Positions 1 to 9,442 of a stretch of DNA of 64,000 bases are shown here, in pieces (within the stretch, counting starts at the first letter, position 1; every line of letters begins with the position of its first letter). The translations under genes and the position numbers were made by a program. The stretch is from Aphrocallistes beatrix. Its lineage: Eukaryota > Porifera > Hexactinellida > Sceptrulophora > Aphrocallistidae. The stretch spans positions 6,758,001 to 6,822,000 of the forward strand of contig OY725490.1 in assembly GCA_963281255.1 (NCBI GenBank), read 5' to 3'. Below the pieces are notes generated by a model that saw nothing but the letters and a program-made list of their open reading frames with translations, made no database searches and had not been told where the DNA came from.

Positions 1-894
1 CCAAATGCTGCGAGGTGCAGTGATCATCTTCTCTGGGCTTTTATCGGTCGGATTTCTCGGCTCACACATCTCACTCACTAAATGGAGTGGAATGTTATGC
101 GTGTTCTTCGGACTCATGGTTGTGGGTGTAGGGGATCTGATCAGTAGTGGTACCGGGTCTGCTTCAGCATCGCAGGTGATCACAGGGGACCTTCTGATCC
201 TGGTGGCACAGATAATCGTCTCGATCCAAGTTGTGGTAGAGGAGTACTTCATCAAAGGATACCAGGTACGACTCGATTCTAATAAACTCTACGCGAGCTA
301 TTTATACTAATCTAAGACCGATTCAATTTCACTGCGTATCTACTCTAGGTGGATCCTCTCTTGGCCGTGGGGTGCGAGGGGATGTTCGGCCTTACGATAA
401 CCGGGCTTCTACTCGTGCCGATGTACTTCATCCCGTGGCACATCCCTGGTACAGACTTCTGGCAGGAGGTACCGAGGTACGAAGATGCGCTGGACGCGCT
501 CGCACAGATGGGGAATAGCGGCCTGCTTATTCTATTCGTGATCGGCAACATTGTCAGTATAGCTTTCTTTAACTTCACTGGACTGACAGTAACGAAGTAC
601 CTTAACGCCACCACAAGGATGGTGTTAGATTCCGTGCGTACGCTATTTATCTGGTTGTTCAGTCTAGCTATCATGTGGCAATCGTTCTACTTCACACAGC
701 TGTTAGGTTTCGTGCTTCTAATCCTAGGCACATTTATTTACTACGACATTTTGATCCCCCCGGGAATCCGATGGGTGTACAACAAAGTTGCAGGTAAAAC
801 CATGGGAAGGAGGCTTACAGGTAATTTCGATAAAAATCATCTCGAAGAAGAAAACGATTCTCTACTTGGAAAGGAACGAGACGAGATTAATTAG
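1..894 (+). CDS. SLC35F6: SLC35F6-like membrane transporter (5' partial)
   Basis: This is the C-terminal part of a multi-pass drug/metabolite-transporter-superfamily protein; the start lies left of the window. Exons are 1-265 and 349-894, joined by an 83-bp GT-AG intron in phase 0. The junction rebuilds a continuous protein of about 269 residues. The segments MLRGAVIIFSGLLSVGFLG, VITGDLLILVAQIIV and NATTRMVLDSVRT match my memory of human SLC35F6 (C2orf18) closely and in order. Several hydrophobic helices are visible. The tail carries an acidic, dileucine-like ENDSLLGKERDE motif before the stop. Human SLC35F6 is reported in lysosomal and mitochondrial membranes; its substrate is not settled. 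Family assignment is strong, substrate unknown. Confidence 0.9.
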
Positions 895-1148
895 GGTAGA
901 GTAGTCTCTTTTAACTTTGCTTTAAAACTCTTTACATATTTGCTCGTTTTATCTTTTGAACTTGTTTGAATAGCTCCTGCTCTACATAGCTGTGTATGTC
1001 ATGTGTATATATATAGTATGTATGTATGCACTGTATACATGTACTAACACATCCTATTTCCCTGTGTAAATTGTGTTATTGTGTTACTTTAATTGAATTA
1101 AAATATTCGCTTGAATACTCGATTTCTTAGGAACTTAACGTAGGGTTA

Positions 1149-2674
1149 ATGCTACCGAAATTTTTGAAAGTGCATGGCATACAACAGTCCAGTTCTTTAC
1201 GAGATGTTGAAAAAGGTTTAGAAGTATTATGGAAAAATTTAGAGAGGAAAAAGCACTTAATTTCAGTTAGCCAAAGAGTTATCGCACAAAGAATCGTGCT
1301 TAACTTCCATACTGAAGCGGTCCTAAGCAAATTGAAGAATTTTCAAGACATTCTTACTCGCCAAGTAAGACATCTACTGCTGCAAGGTTCTGATACTACT
1401 TTGATAAAAGATAGAAGCAGGTTGCTAAGAGAACAAATTCGCGCCATTAATCAGCTACAGCTTCCAATTTATAACGAATTAACGAAGGTATTAATTTGTA
1501 TTTTAGAAAGATTAATTTTTAGTTCATAGATGCTACATACTTATTTTACTTTTTTTAGCTTTTCGATTCTCTCCCGAATTCTATTCACGAAGAGGTCCCA
1601 GATAAACCTTTGACCATTAGACGGCAAGGAATCAAGAGGAATTTTAAATTCGCTCCGAAAGACCATGTTGAACTCGGCGCCAGACTGGGCTTATTCGACC
1701 TGACTGCGGGGACTAGTGTCAGTGGACATCGGTTCGTCTACCTAACGGGCTGGGGAGCTCGCTTAGCCCAAGCATTGGAGCAGTGGGTTATTGAATTTTT
1801 ATTATCACAGAATTTCGAACTCTTCTCTCCTCCGGACATAGTGAAGAATAGCGTTTTAGATGGGTGTGGGTTTAGGCCAGAGGGAAACGCAACTCAGGTT
1901 TACGGAGTGATGCATCGTAGTGACTCACAGCTCTCCTTAGCTGGAACAGGGGAAATCCCCTTAGTAGGATTCTACGCAAACAAACGAATTGATTTCAAAT
2001 CATTACCTGCCCCAGAGATCTTGGTGTGTGCGGCTAGTAACTGCTATCGAGCTGAAGCAGGTGATAGGGGCAAGGAGATACGGGGCCTGTATAGGCTGCA
2101 TCAGTTTAGAAAGGTATTGTTTAGAATTTTGAGAGAAAGCTGTATATATACATACATAACCATGGATGTGTATTTTCATTAGATCGAGATGGTCAGCTTG
2201 ACAACACCAAGTATGACTGTAAGCAACCGAGTGTTCGCTAAGCTCCTCAACATACAACAGGAGATATACAACAAACTAGGTCTGCACTATCAGGAGGTAC
2301 TTATTCCAGCTGATGACCTGGGGGCCGTGGCACATAGGAAGGTAGATATTGAGGCGTGGATGCCAGGAATGAACAAGTACGGCGAAGTGACCAGCGCTAG
2401 TGAGTGCTTGGATTATCAAAGCACTCGTCTTAATATTAAATGCAATGAAGGGTATGTGTATACTCTAAACGCGACTGCCATTGCCATACCTCGAACGATG
2501 ATAGCTATATTAGAGACTTATCAAATGGAAAATGGTAATATCCAGGTTCCCCGTGTATTAGTGCCCTATCTCAAAAGACTATACATTCTAAAAAAGCCTC
2601 CTTTTCACACTTCAGAGTCAAGAAAAGGTATTCATCATCACAATTTTTTGGATTCGGACAGTTCATTCAACTAG
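1149..2674 (+). CDS. SARS2: Mitochondrial-type seryl-tRNA synthetase
   Basis: Charges tRNA-Ser with serine, probably in the mitochondrion. Exons are 1149-1487, 1559-2113 and 2183-2674, all joined in phase 0 by about 70-bp introns, giving 461 residues. The N-terminal exon is helical and charged, as in the SerRS tRNA-binding arm. The class II core follows: a SGHRFVYLTGWGA-type motif 1 region, TGEIPLVGFY, CYRAEAGDRGKEIRGLYRLHQF (motif 2) and NATAIAIPRTMIAILE (motif 3). FDIEAWMPG-like and GEVTSASECLDYQS segments also match mitochondrial SARS2 better than the cytosolic enzyme. No clear targeting peptide is visible. An AATAAA at 2704-2709 lies 30 nt past the stop, and the next gene starts about 123 bp after the stop. 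Confidence 0.9.
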
Positions 2675-2797
2675 ATCTCTTTCAATACTTAGCATTGTCA
2701 GTTAATAAATTCGAATAAATGATTAGAGCGATTGTAAATTTAATTAAAACAAATTGTGATTTTCTTTCACTTACTTCGTACTTTTGAAATTATTAGA

Positions 2798-5700
2798 ATG
2801 AGATTTAACGAGAGAGAACTGATCGCAATGGCGAATTGCACTAAGTTCACAATCCAAGGAATTTTATGGAAAAGAGTCAAACTCGGCGCCCAATATAAAG
2901 ATCGTTTCTGCTCTCTAAAAGATAATCTCTTCTTCTACCACACGGTCGCTCTGATAACAAGCATAGACGGGACCATTGTAAAGCAGAGACCTGGAGAACT
3001 ATTGGGTGTGGTTGTTATCGAGAATATGGTTGTGCAAGAACTGCCCATCGACGAGAGACATCGCGATCAGAAGTTCGGGTTCTCCATCTACTATCGCAGT
3101 CAAGAGACTGACTCGGGCATTCCATCCAAGCTTTACGAGTTTCGTTGTGCCACCCGCGAAGTTCAAGGATACTGGATGGAATCCCTGCGTCGGTGTTCTT
3201 TCAGTTCATTGCGCAGACGGTACAAATTCCTACGGGACGAATTCACCTCATTGAATGTCGACCTACCACCGAATCAGTTATTCTTTGAAGAAAAAGATCG
3301 AGCTCCCCAGATTACTTTCTCCAATGTTCAAACATTCGTACCGAGAGGAAAACACAATATCGAAGGCGTTTGTGTTTCCCCTTCTGCTCCAGTTCGGAAA
3401 CTTATCGACATAGACTCCCCTCTCAAAAGAATATCCTCCTACGTCCCGAAGCGTCCGGAGTACAAGGGCTTGGAGCTCAAGTTAGCCTGTAGCAACCTCA
3501 TCCCGTATCCGGATGTGGGATACTATATCGAAGTGCTCTCTGGCAGTGATAAGCAGTTCGTCTCGTTCTCTCGTACGGAAACCATTTACAACTGTAGTCA
3601 AGCTGACTTCTGCTCAACCATTCTCCTCGACAAAGATAAGCTCCTATCGCCTCGAACTTCGTTAGTATTTCATATAAAACAATTGCAGAAAGAAAGGACT
3701 GATTTAGGCGTTGAAATGAGCATCAATACGCAGCATATTGCTACCATTCCAATAACCAACTTAACTCTCAAAACGGAGAGTGTTATTATGACGGAAGATT
3801 TAAAGGCATCTATTACGATTAAAACTTACAAACCAATCATTCCATTGTACCTCAAACCACAGAAATTTTATGAAAAGTTCCATAAACATTTCCACGATGC
3901 GAACTTTTGTACCCAACGTACCCCGTGTGACCTGTTATTCCTGAACCCTCTGTACATCTACTCCATCAAGAGAACGTACGACTTCTCAAACGCATACCCA
4001 ACTAGCCCCCAGAACACTCAACAATCGAAATTACGCGGAATGGAAATAACTGCGGAATCTCCTTACAACAACATCATCCCAGTTGAATACCTCAGACTCT
4101 GCCTTAGAGATAACAGAAGTATATGCAATGACCTGATTTCGCTTGGACCTCTACTCTCCGTGCTCGAGATTCATAAACAGAAATTGGTCGCTAGCTTAGA
4201 GCAACAGAGAGTAAGCTACAACTCCATCATAGAAGAACTCGTGGAACTCCAATACTTCTTCCACGCCAGCTCTCAACGGGGATATTCGAAGCTAAGTTTC
4301 CTGCCCATCAACTTACACATCCATAAGTTCATTTCAACTGATGAGACACCCTCCATGTCTCCTATCGCCGCATCACCTTCACCAGTTGTTTCTCCTCTCC
4401 CCCGTATATCTGTAGACCCGGTCTCAGCACTCAAAGGAGTCCCGATTATTCGCACCCACTCGGATACCCAGGTCACCACGTCATCTCATCACGTACCCCT
4501 CAACACGTGCTCATACGTCACGATGGGGGCTCCAACTCATCACGTCGCTGGATTCAGAAAGGGTAGCATTCTCTCAATGCTGCGCAGAGGTGAACATTTT
4601 CCTTTCTATGTTTTCGAGAAAGAAAACCCTTCCAGGAGGTACATAGAGCTGATAGATGAACTCAGGGAGTGTCTATACACGTTCACTGAATATAAAGACT
4701 TCTTGATGCGTACTGTTGCTAACTCGGCTTTTGTTACTAGCCAGGAAGCCTTGGCTGGCATCTCCAGGACAATGCAGAGGATATTCACTCTCCTCGAATC
4801 GGAAGAGATACAATCAGGAATCGATGAGTTCAACCAGATAACAGGTATCGTGTCTTCTGGCCTAAAGACAGCTACACTGAATCGTTCCCAGTTCGCACAA
4901 TCTCCTGAACCTAAGACCAAGAAAAAGCCCAGAGAACTGGTTGTACGTCATTCCTGGTTTCCAGGAAATGCTCAACTGATTTCGGATTTCTCTCAGCCAT
5001 TAATCTCCCCGAATGACACGAAACACCCTGCTCAGGCCAAGTTGTCCCACACAGCTAGACAAGCATCCATTCTACAGACATACATCGACTTAACTGATAA
5101 GGTAGAGGTCGTCTCTTCTCATATCTTGGGGATGAGGGGACAGCTAGCTGATATCTCCCAGCACGGTCTGCTAGTTCATCCTAAGATCGATCTCGTGTCG
5201 TGGTCAGATGAACTCATCCCAATCCTCTCTAGCATTCTCCTTAAAGTTAGCAACCTCTTCAGCACAGCTCAGAAAGGCCTAACTCTCAAACGAATGCAAT
5301 TCGAAAGGTCGATTGACAACTACGCTGAGATCCTCGAAAGGCATGACGTCATCATGTCTCAGCTGTTGACAGGACTGGTGACAAGTTTCGCACAGACATT
5401 TCAAACTCAAGCTGAATCTTACAGTCACTTGATCGCGATGACAAGTTTCCTTGAGAAATGCACCCGCATAGGCTACCTCTTCAGCGTAGAGTCCTACCTC
5501 TCTACCATGGATACGGAGAAATACATGCTCGAAGATCTCGCTTTTGGTATTCAGCAACTGTCGTCCGTCAGAATTCGGTTAGCCTGCGGTTGTTGCCACG
5601 ATCACCCAGAGATAACTGGCTCCCGTATCAGCCTTAAGATAATCATACCCATTTGCACTGCTTACTATAAACTGCTGCCTGCACGACTAAGGGAGAATGA

Positions 5701-6283
5701 CATCCACGTCTACCCCTTGCTCTTCTCCAGGAGTGTTTCATGTGAGTACGATCAGACAGAAGTACCCAATTCTGCGTTTGAATTCATCGCTTCCACCAAT
5801 AAACAGAGCATTTTAGCGCTGAAAAATTATTACGAATTTTGTTACCAACATCAAGGTATTCTGTTACACCCACTGACTAAGCGCGTAGCTATCATCGAAA
5901 AGCTAACCTCGAAATTATCCGCTTCCAATTTCGACTTAAAGTTCAATAATATCTATGATATGGAGCTGTTTCATTTGGTGGAGCAGGCGAGTAGAGAGTT
6001 GGAAGGGGGGATTGTCGTGATGTGTAAGAGTGCGAAGGATCGAACTGGGTGTGCTGTGACACTCCAACAAGCTCAATACATGCAAGATACGTACCCAGAT
6101 CTTATTAGCGAAGAGTGTAAAGAGCGAGTAGTTAATGTAATGCGAATGAGTGGTACTACGCTTGATATCTGCGCGAAAAACACCAACAAACCCCTATTTG
6201 CATTTAATCCGAACGATCTCCATTTCCTCCCACCCTCCCTTTCTCCTCCGATAGAAGTGTGTAGCCAACCTCTGATGAGTTAA
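2798..6283 (+). CDS. INPP4: Inositol polyphosphate 4-phosphatase with N-terminal PH domain
   Basis: Removes the 4-phosphate from PI(3,4)P2, limiting PI3K signalling. Single exon, 1161 residues from the ATG at 2798; a second in-frame ATG at 2828 is an alternative start. An N-terminal PH-like domain (about residues 15-140, with GILWKRV, KDRFCSLKDN and FRCATREVQGYWMESLR) precedes a C2-like domain beginning near LELKLACSNLI. The middle contains LSFLPINLHIHKF and MGAPTHHVAGFRKGSI, which match conserved INPP4 segments. The C-terminal phosphatase loop reads CKSAKDRT, with the catalytic Cys codon at 6023 (residue 1076). Vertebrate INPP4A/B are about 920-980 residues and, as I know them, lack the PH domain. 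A low-complexity Ser/Pro loop lies at about 4320-4440. Confidence 0.9.
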   Translation: MRFNERELIAMANCTKFTIQGILWKRVKLGAQYKDRFCSLKDNLFFYHTVALITSIDGTIVKQRPGELLGVVVIENMVVQELPIDERHRDQKFGFSIYYRSQETDSGIPSKLYEFRCATREVQGYWMESLRRCSFSSLRRRYKFLRDEFTSLNVDLPPNQLFFEEKDRAPQITFSNVQTFVPRGKHNIEGVCVSPSAPVRKLIDIDSPLKRISSYVPKRPEYKGLELKLACSNLIPYPDVGYYIEVLSGSDKQFVSFSRTETIYNCSQADFCSTILLDKDKLLSPRTSLVFHIKQLQKERTDLGVEMSINTQHIATIPITNLTLKTESVIMTEDLKASITIKTYKPIIPLYLKPQKFYEKFHKHFHDANFCTQRTPCDLLFLNPLYIYSIKRTYDFSNAYPTSPQNTQQSKLRGMEITAESPYNNIIPVEYLRLCLRDNRSICNDLISLGPLLSVLEIHKQKLVASLEQQRVSYNSIIEELVELQYFFHASSQRGYSKLSFLPINLHIHKFISTDETPSMSPIAASPSPVVSPLPRISVDPVSALKGVPIIRTHSDTQVTTSSHHVPLNTCSYVTMGAPTHHVAGFRKGSILSMLRRGEHFPFYVFEKENPSRRYIELIDELRECLYTFTEYKDFLMRTVANSAFVTSQEALAGISRTMQRIFTLLESEEIQSGIDEFNQITGIVSSGLKTATLNRSQFAQSPEPKTKKKPRELVVRHSWFPGNAQLISDFSQPLISPNDTKHPAQAKLSHTARQASILQTYIDLTDKVEVVSSHILGMRGQLADISQHGLLVHPKIDLVSWSDELIPILSSILLKVSNLFSTAQKGLTLKRMQFERSIDNYAEILERHDVIMSQLLTGLVTSFAQTFQTQAESYSHLIAMTSFLEKCTRIGYLFSVESYLSTMDTEKYMLEDLAFGIQQLSSVRIRLACGCCHDHPEITGSRISLKIIIPICTAYYKLLPARLRENDIHVYPLLFSRSVSCEYDQTEVPNSAFEFIASTNKQSILALKNYYEFCYQHQGILLHPLTKRVAIIEKLTSKLSASNFDLKFNNIYDMELFHLVEQASRELEGGIVVMCKSAKDRTGCAVTLQQAQYMQDTYPDLISEECKERVVNVMRMSGTTLDICAKNTNKPLFAFNPNDLHFLPPSLSPPIEVCSQPLMS

Positions 6284-6472
6284 TAGTTTTTGAAATCGAG
6301 TTTTTAACAAGATGTGTATTTACATTTTCTGTACATAGACTCTGCATATTATAGTGCTTCAATTATGTATATATTTTGTGCTCTTTATTCTGTACTGGTG
6401 TTATTTCCAGGTTTATTTTGTAGATATGTTCTTGTCTCATTTTAATACCACATATTTACACTATTAATTTTA

Positions 6473-8291
6473 ATGTTTTTAAAAATTCAAGTCATGGGAG
6501 ATGAAATGCTAGCTACGTTATTTGGTGCGGGCATTTTGCGCGGAAGTGAATTTGAAGGTCTGAGTATGGGAAAGTTTAGGTTTTCTAGTGATAGAGAAGA
6601 TTACGTGATTTGGTTGAGTCCAGTGGGTGGAGGCGATGTTAGAAGAAATAGCTTCACTCTCAACCTCTACCATGTTCCAACCTGTAACGCGTTTAGTGGG
6701 CACTACACCAGCGCTTATGTCAGCCAGTTGACGCAGAAAATTGGGTCTATGAAGGACTTCAAGACCTTTTTAAGTATGCTAAAGTCAGCTTTGTCGCAAA
6801 AGTCTCGATCTGTGAAGATAGAATTTCTTTCTACCGAAGAAATTAACGCACTCAAGGGTACAAAAGGACTTATCGGTTCTTCCTCACAGAAATGTTACGT
6901 CCTACTCTCATACAGTTCTGAGTTCGATCAAGTTCGATATCCAATTCCTCTCACGTTCATTGGTGCGTCATCTCATCGCTTTACTGTATCTAATTCTTAA
7001 TTTTCAATTCGTTAGGTAAACTTTCTCAATCGGATCTGTTGGAGTGTGTACTAAAAACTGTTTGTTCGAAAGGCGGACAGTTCTTAGAAGTTGCTGCTCC
7101 GGTGGACAGAGAGAAAGAGAATGAAGAAATAAACAGACTGCTTCGCGATAAAATGGAGCTAGAGGAAGAAATTCATATGTTGAAGCAGTACCAAATGAGT
7201 GAGGACAAACACGCCCAGCCATCGAAAGAAATAAAGGCAAGTTAGTTAGTTTGATCTAAAATATTCTCATGACAACAATATCATACAAAATATACGTACA
7301 TATTTAGATACTGAAACGAGTTATCCGTAGTTTGGAGGAAGATTTATTGCATGAAAAATCGCAGCATACGCGATTCTCTAACAAGAAGAACGACGAATAC
7401 GCGAAAATACACTCCGAGTTAGACCGATTGAGAGCCTCAGAGAGGACTTTGAAAATCCGCGTGAAGAGCCTGACAGAGGAGCTCGCTAGCATCCGGAGAC
7501 ACAGGGTGTCGATGAGTCCCGCCGTTCCCTTGCATGGGGTGGATAGGAGGCGGTCGTTGAGTGCGGACCGTGGGAAGACCCCTGTAAGTAGGTTCCCGAG
7601 CAAGGAGCGAAATACCGCTAGACGGAGATCCTCCTCTCTCGAAAAGCCAGGTATGTTAATCTATTCCACTTAAGTTCAGCAGTAAATGAGTACAGTTTGT
7701 TACAATGTACTGTTTACGCGCGGAATAGTGTCAGCTGATCGTTTGTCGAGGAGAGAAGAGTTTTTACGCGCTCAGAAACGTGGGAGTTCAGGCGGGCATT
7801 ACGGTGCTCGCTCCAGGACCCCCTCCCCGCGGTTCAACCCCACCGCCTATGTCCAAGAGCAGAGGAGGAAGCGGACAGAGAGCGGCGGGAAGAGCAATCG
7901 AGCCTCGAACTGGAGAACAGGTGGCAACACCCGCTCGAGATCTCAGTCCCGTGAGAGGAACTATCTCCCAGCTAGCTCCAATGAAAAGAGATGGTCTCAC
8001 TATTCGTCTGCGAGCAGTTTTGATTCCTCCACGGATGAACTAATTGTCCGTGAGACTAATCGCAGGAAACGACACCATCGCGAAGCCACACACTCTCTCA
8101 ACTCGATAAGAGACAGCAGCACTCCTATTCAGAGAAGACCGGGTCGTACTTACACCTCCAGAGGGAAGGAAACCAAACCATCCATGGTACAGCCGTCGAA
8201 GGCTAAACAAGCTCTAGACCATTCGATCAACCTTTCAGACATCGATCAGCGACTGGAAGCGCTCAAATTTTTAATCAATGAACACCCATAA
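6473..8291 (+). CDS. CCDC61: CCDC61/VFL3 centrosomal coiled-coil protein
   Basis: Centriole/basal-body protein related to algal VFL3, needed for basal-body orientation and centriolar satellites. Exons are 6473-6962, 7016-7236, 7308-7650 and 7729-8291, totalling 538 residues (human about 512). The N-terminal domain has the XRCC4/SAS-6-like head typical of CCDC61, with FEGLSMGKFRFSSDREDYVIWL-type sequence and SYSSEFDQVRYPIPLTF. A charged coiled coil follows (exons 2-3), then an Arg/Ser-rich basic tail of the kind that binds microtubules in the family. Intron 2 (7237-7307) has a GC rather than GT donor. The first exon could also start at the ATG at 6494, eight residues in. Confidence 0.88.
7237..7307 (+). 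other. GC-AG intron in CCDC61
   Basis: The donor reads AAG|GCAAGT and the acceptor TATTTAG|ATA. No GT donor in this stretch keeps the frame, while the GC donor joins KEIK to ILKRVIRSLEED in phase 0. GC donors with an otherwise perfect consensus are the usual minor class of U2 introns. Confidence 0.8.
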
Positions 8292-8571
8292 CCATCCTTC
8301 TTATCGGTACTGTAGCCTGTATCATGCACTGTTTTTATTTTAAAGCGACTACGTACACTCCATACCAGTTTCTCTCACATATTATGCAATCATGAGGCGA
8401 GCTTCTTTCTTGTTAAAATGCATAATATAAAATGCATAATTGAAGATTTCGCACGTTATCCATGAAGTTAGCTAATCATTTCTCACGGCCTAAGTATTAC
8501 AACTCGCCTCTACTGATCTTAATTAAGACTTATACATTTCTATTACCTTATTATAACAATGCATTAGCAGG

Positions 8572-9048
8572 ATGTTAAGGTTATTTGGTACGACACGAAG
8601 GCTACTAAGTACTAGTGCAACATTCCGTACCGTTACCAGGCAGGATCCTTACACTCACATGGAGACATACGGCGGCTTGCACAAGCCGCTCACACTACGG
8701 TTTGAGTATGTGGACAAATCGCCTGACGTTATGTCATTGGCTGAAAGGTCGAAGGGACCGTGGACCTCCCTCACCATGGAAGAAAAGCATCGGCTGTATC
8801 GTGCCTTCTTCCCCTACTCCATGGCGGACATACAGGCTGACGGCGGCAAGACGATGTACGTGATCATCGGCACTTCGTTGATCGTTATCGTTGGGATTTC
8901 TGTCTTCTTCGTGATTCAGAAATATATCTCGACGTTCAAAAAGCCGAGAAAATCTCAAGATCCGGAGTGGGTGGCTGCTGCCCTCGAGGTTAATAAGGAA
9001 AATCTTGCGAACCCTGTATTCGGCATGTCATCCAAGCGGTTCAAGTAA
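8572..9048 (+). CDS. COX4: Cytochrome c oxidase subunit 4
   Basis: Nuclear-encoded subunit IV of respiratory complex IV in the inner mitochondrial membrane. Single exon, 158 residues. An N-terminal Arg/Ser/Thr-rich presequence lacking acidic residues (MLRLFGTTRRLLSTSATFR) fits mitochondrial import. The mature domain has GPWTSLTMEEKHRLYRAFFPYS, matching the conserved W-(S/T)-SL-(S/T)-M-(D/E)-EK block. A single transmembrane helix spans about residues 97-121, followed by a basic segment, DPEWVAAALEVNKENLANPVFGM and SSKRFK. An AG lies immediately upstream of the ATG (8569-8570), as for most genes here. Confidence 0.93.
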   Translation: MLRLFGTTRRLLSTSATFRTVTRQDPYTHMETYGGLHKPLTLRFEYVDKSPDVMSLAERSKGPWTSLTMEEKHRLYRAFFPYSMADIQADGGKTMYVIIGTSLIVIVGISVFFVIQKYISTFKKPRKSQDPEWVAAALEVNKENLANPVFGMSSKRFK

Positions 9049-9442
9049 TTAGTCCCAATAGTTACAGTAGGATAGTGTCGAGTTGAATTCTATTACGTAC
9101 GTACGTATTTGTACAATTGCGTTACGTATTTGTTATAATGTAGTCTATAACACTGAATTGTTACTTATGTGCATCACTTTAATATTTCTACCCTTCGTGA
9201 ATGAGATCGATTTTGTGGGGAATATCGAGACATATTATTTTACTACGATATATACATTATTCAAACCACTGCGAATCTGAATTGAAATATGGTACACTTG
9301 ACACAATTTAAATACTGTACATTATTATAATAATAATGTACAGTATTGGAATAGCTGTGAAACTCGTTGAGTAAGCGTGTTTTATGAATTTAATTTGTGT
9401 CAGAGTACGAATATAATAAGTGAATAGCAGAAACAGTGAGTA
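9049..9442. other. Intergenic, COX4 to Tudor gene
   Basis: AT-rich spacer with no convincing coding sequence. Its main content is the perfect inverted repeat listed separately at 9311-9347. A short tandem run of ACGT units lies near 9095-9108. Confidence 0.6.
9311..9347. repeat. Perfect 17-bp inverted repeat with 3-nt loop
   Basis: Arms AATACTGTACATTATTA and TAATAATGTACAGTATT are exact reverse complements separated by TAA. It lies 263 nt after the COX4 stop and 96 nt before the next start codon. It could be a miniature transposon remnant, an RNA hairpin in an intercistronic region, or a regulatory palindrome. Confidence 0.85.

Noticed and set aside
1000..1030. TA/TATG simple repeats here and at 10463-10480 and 26138-26152
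   Set aside because: Short microsatellites in UTR or introns with no further structure.
7780..8043. Arg/Pro-rich frame overlapping CCDC61 exon 4
   Set aside because: It is the shadow of a low-complexity basic tail; the CCDC61 frame continues across an intron and is the real one.
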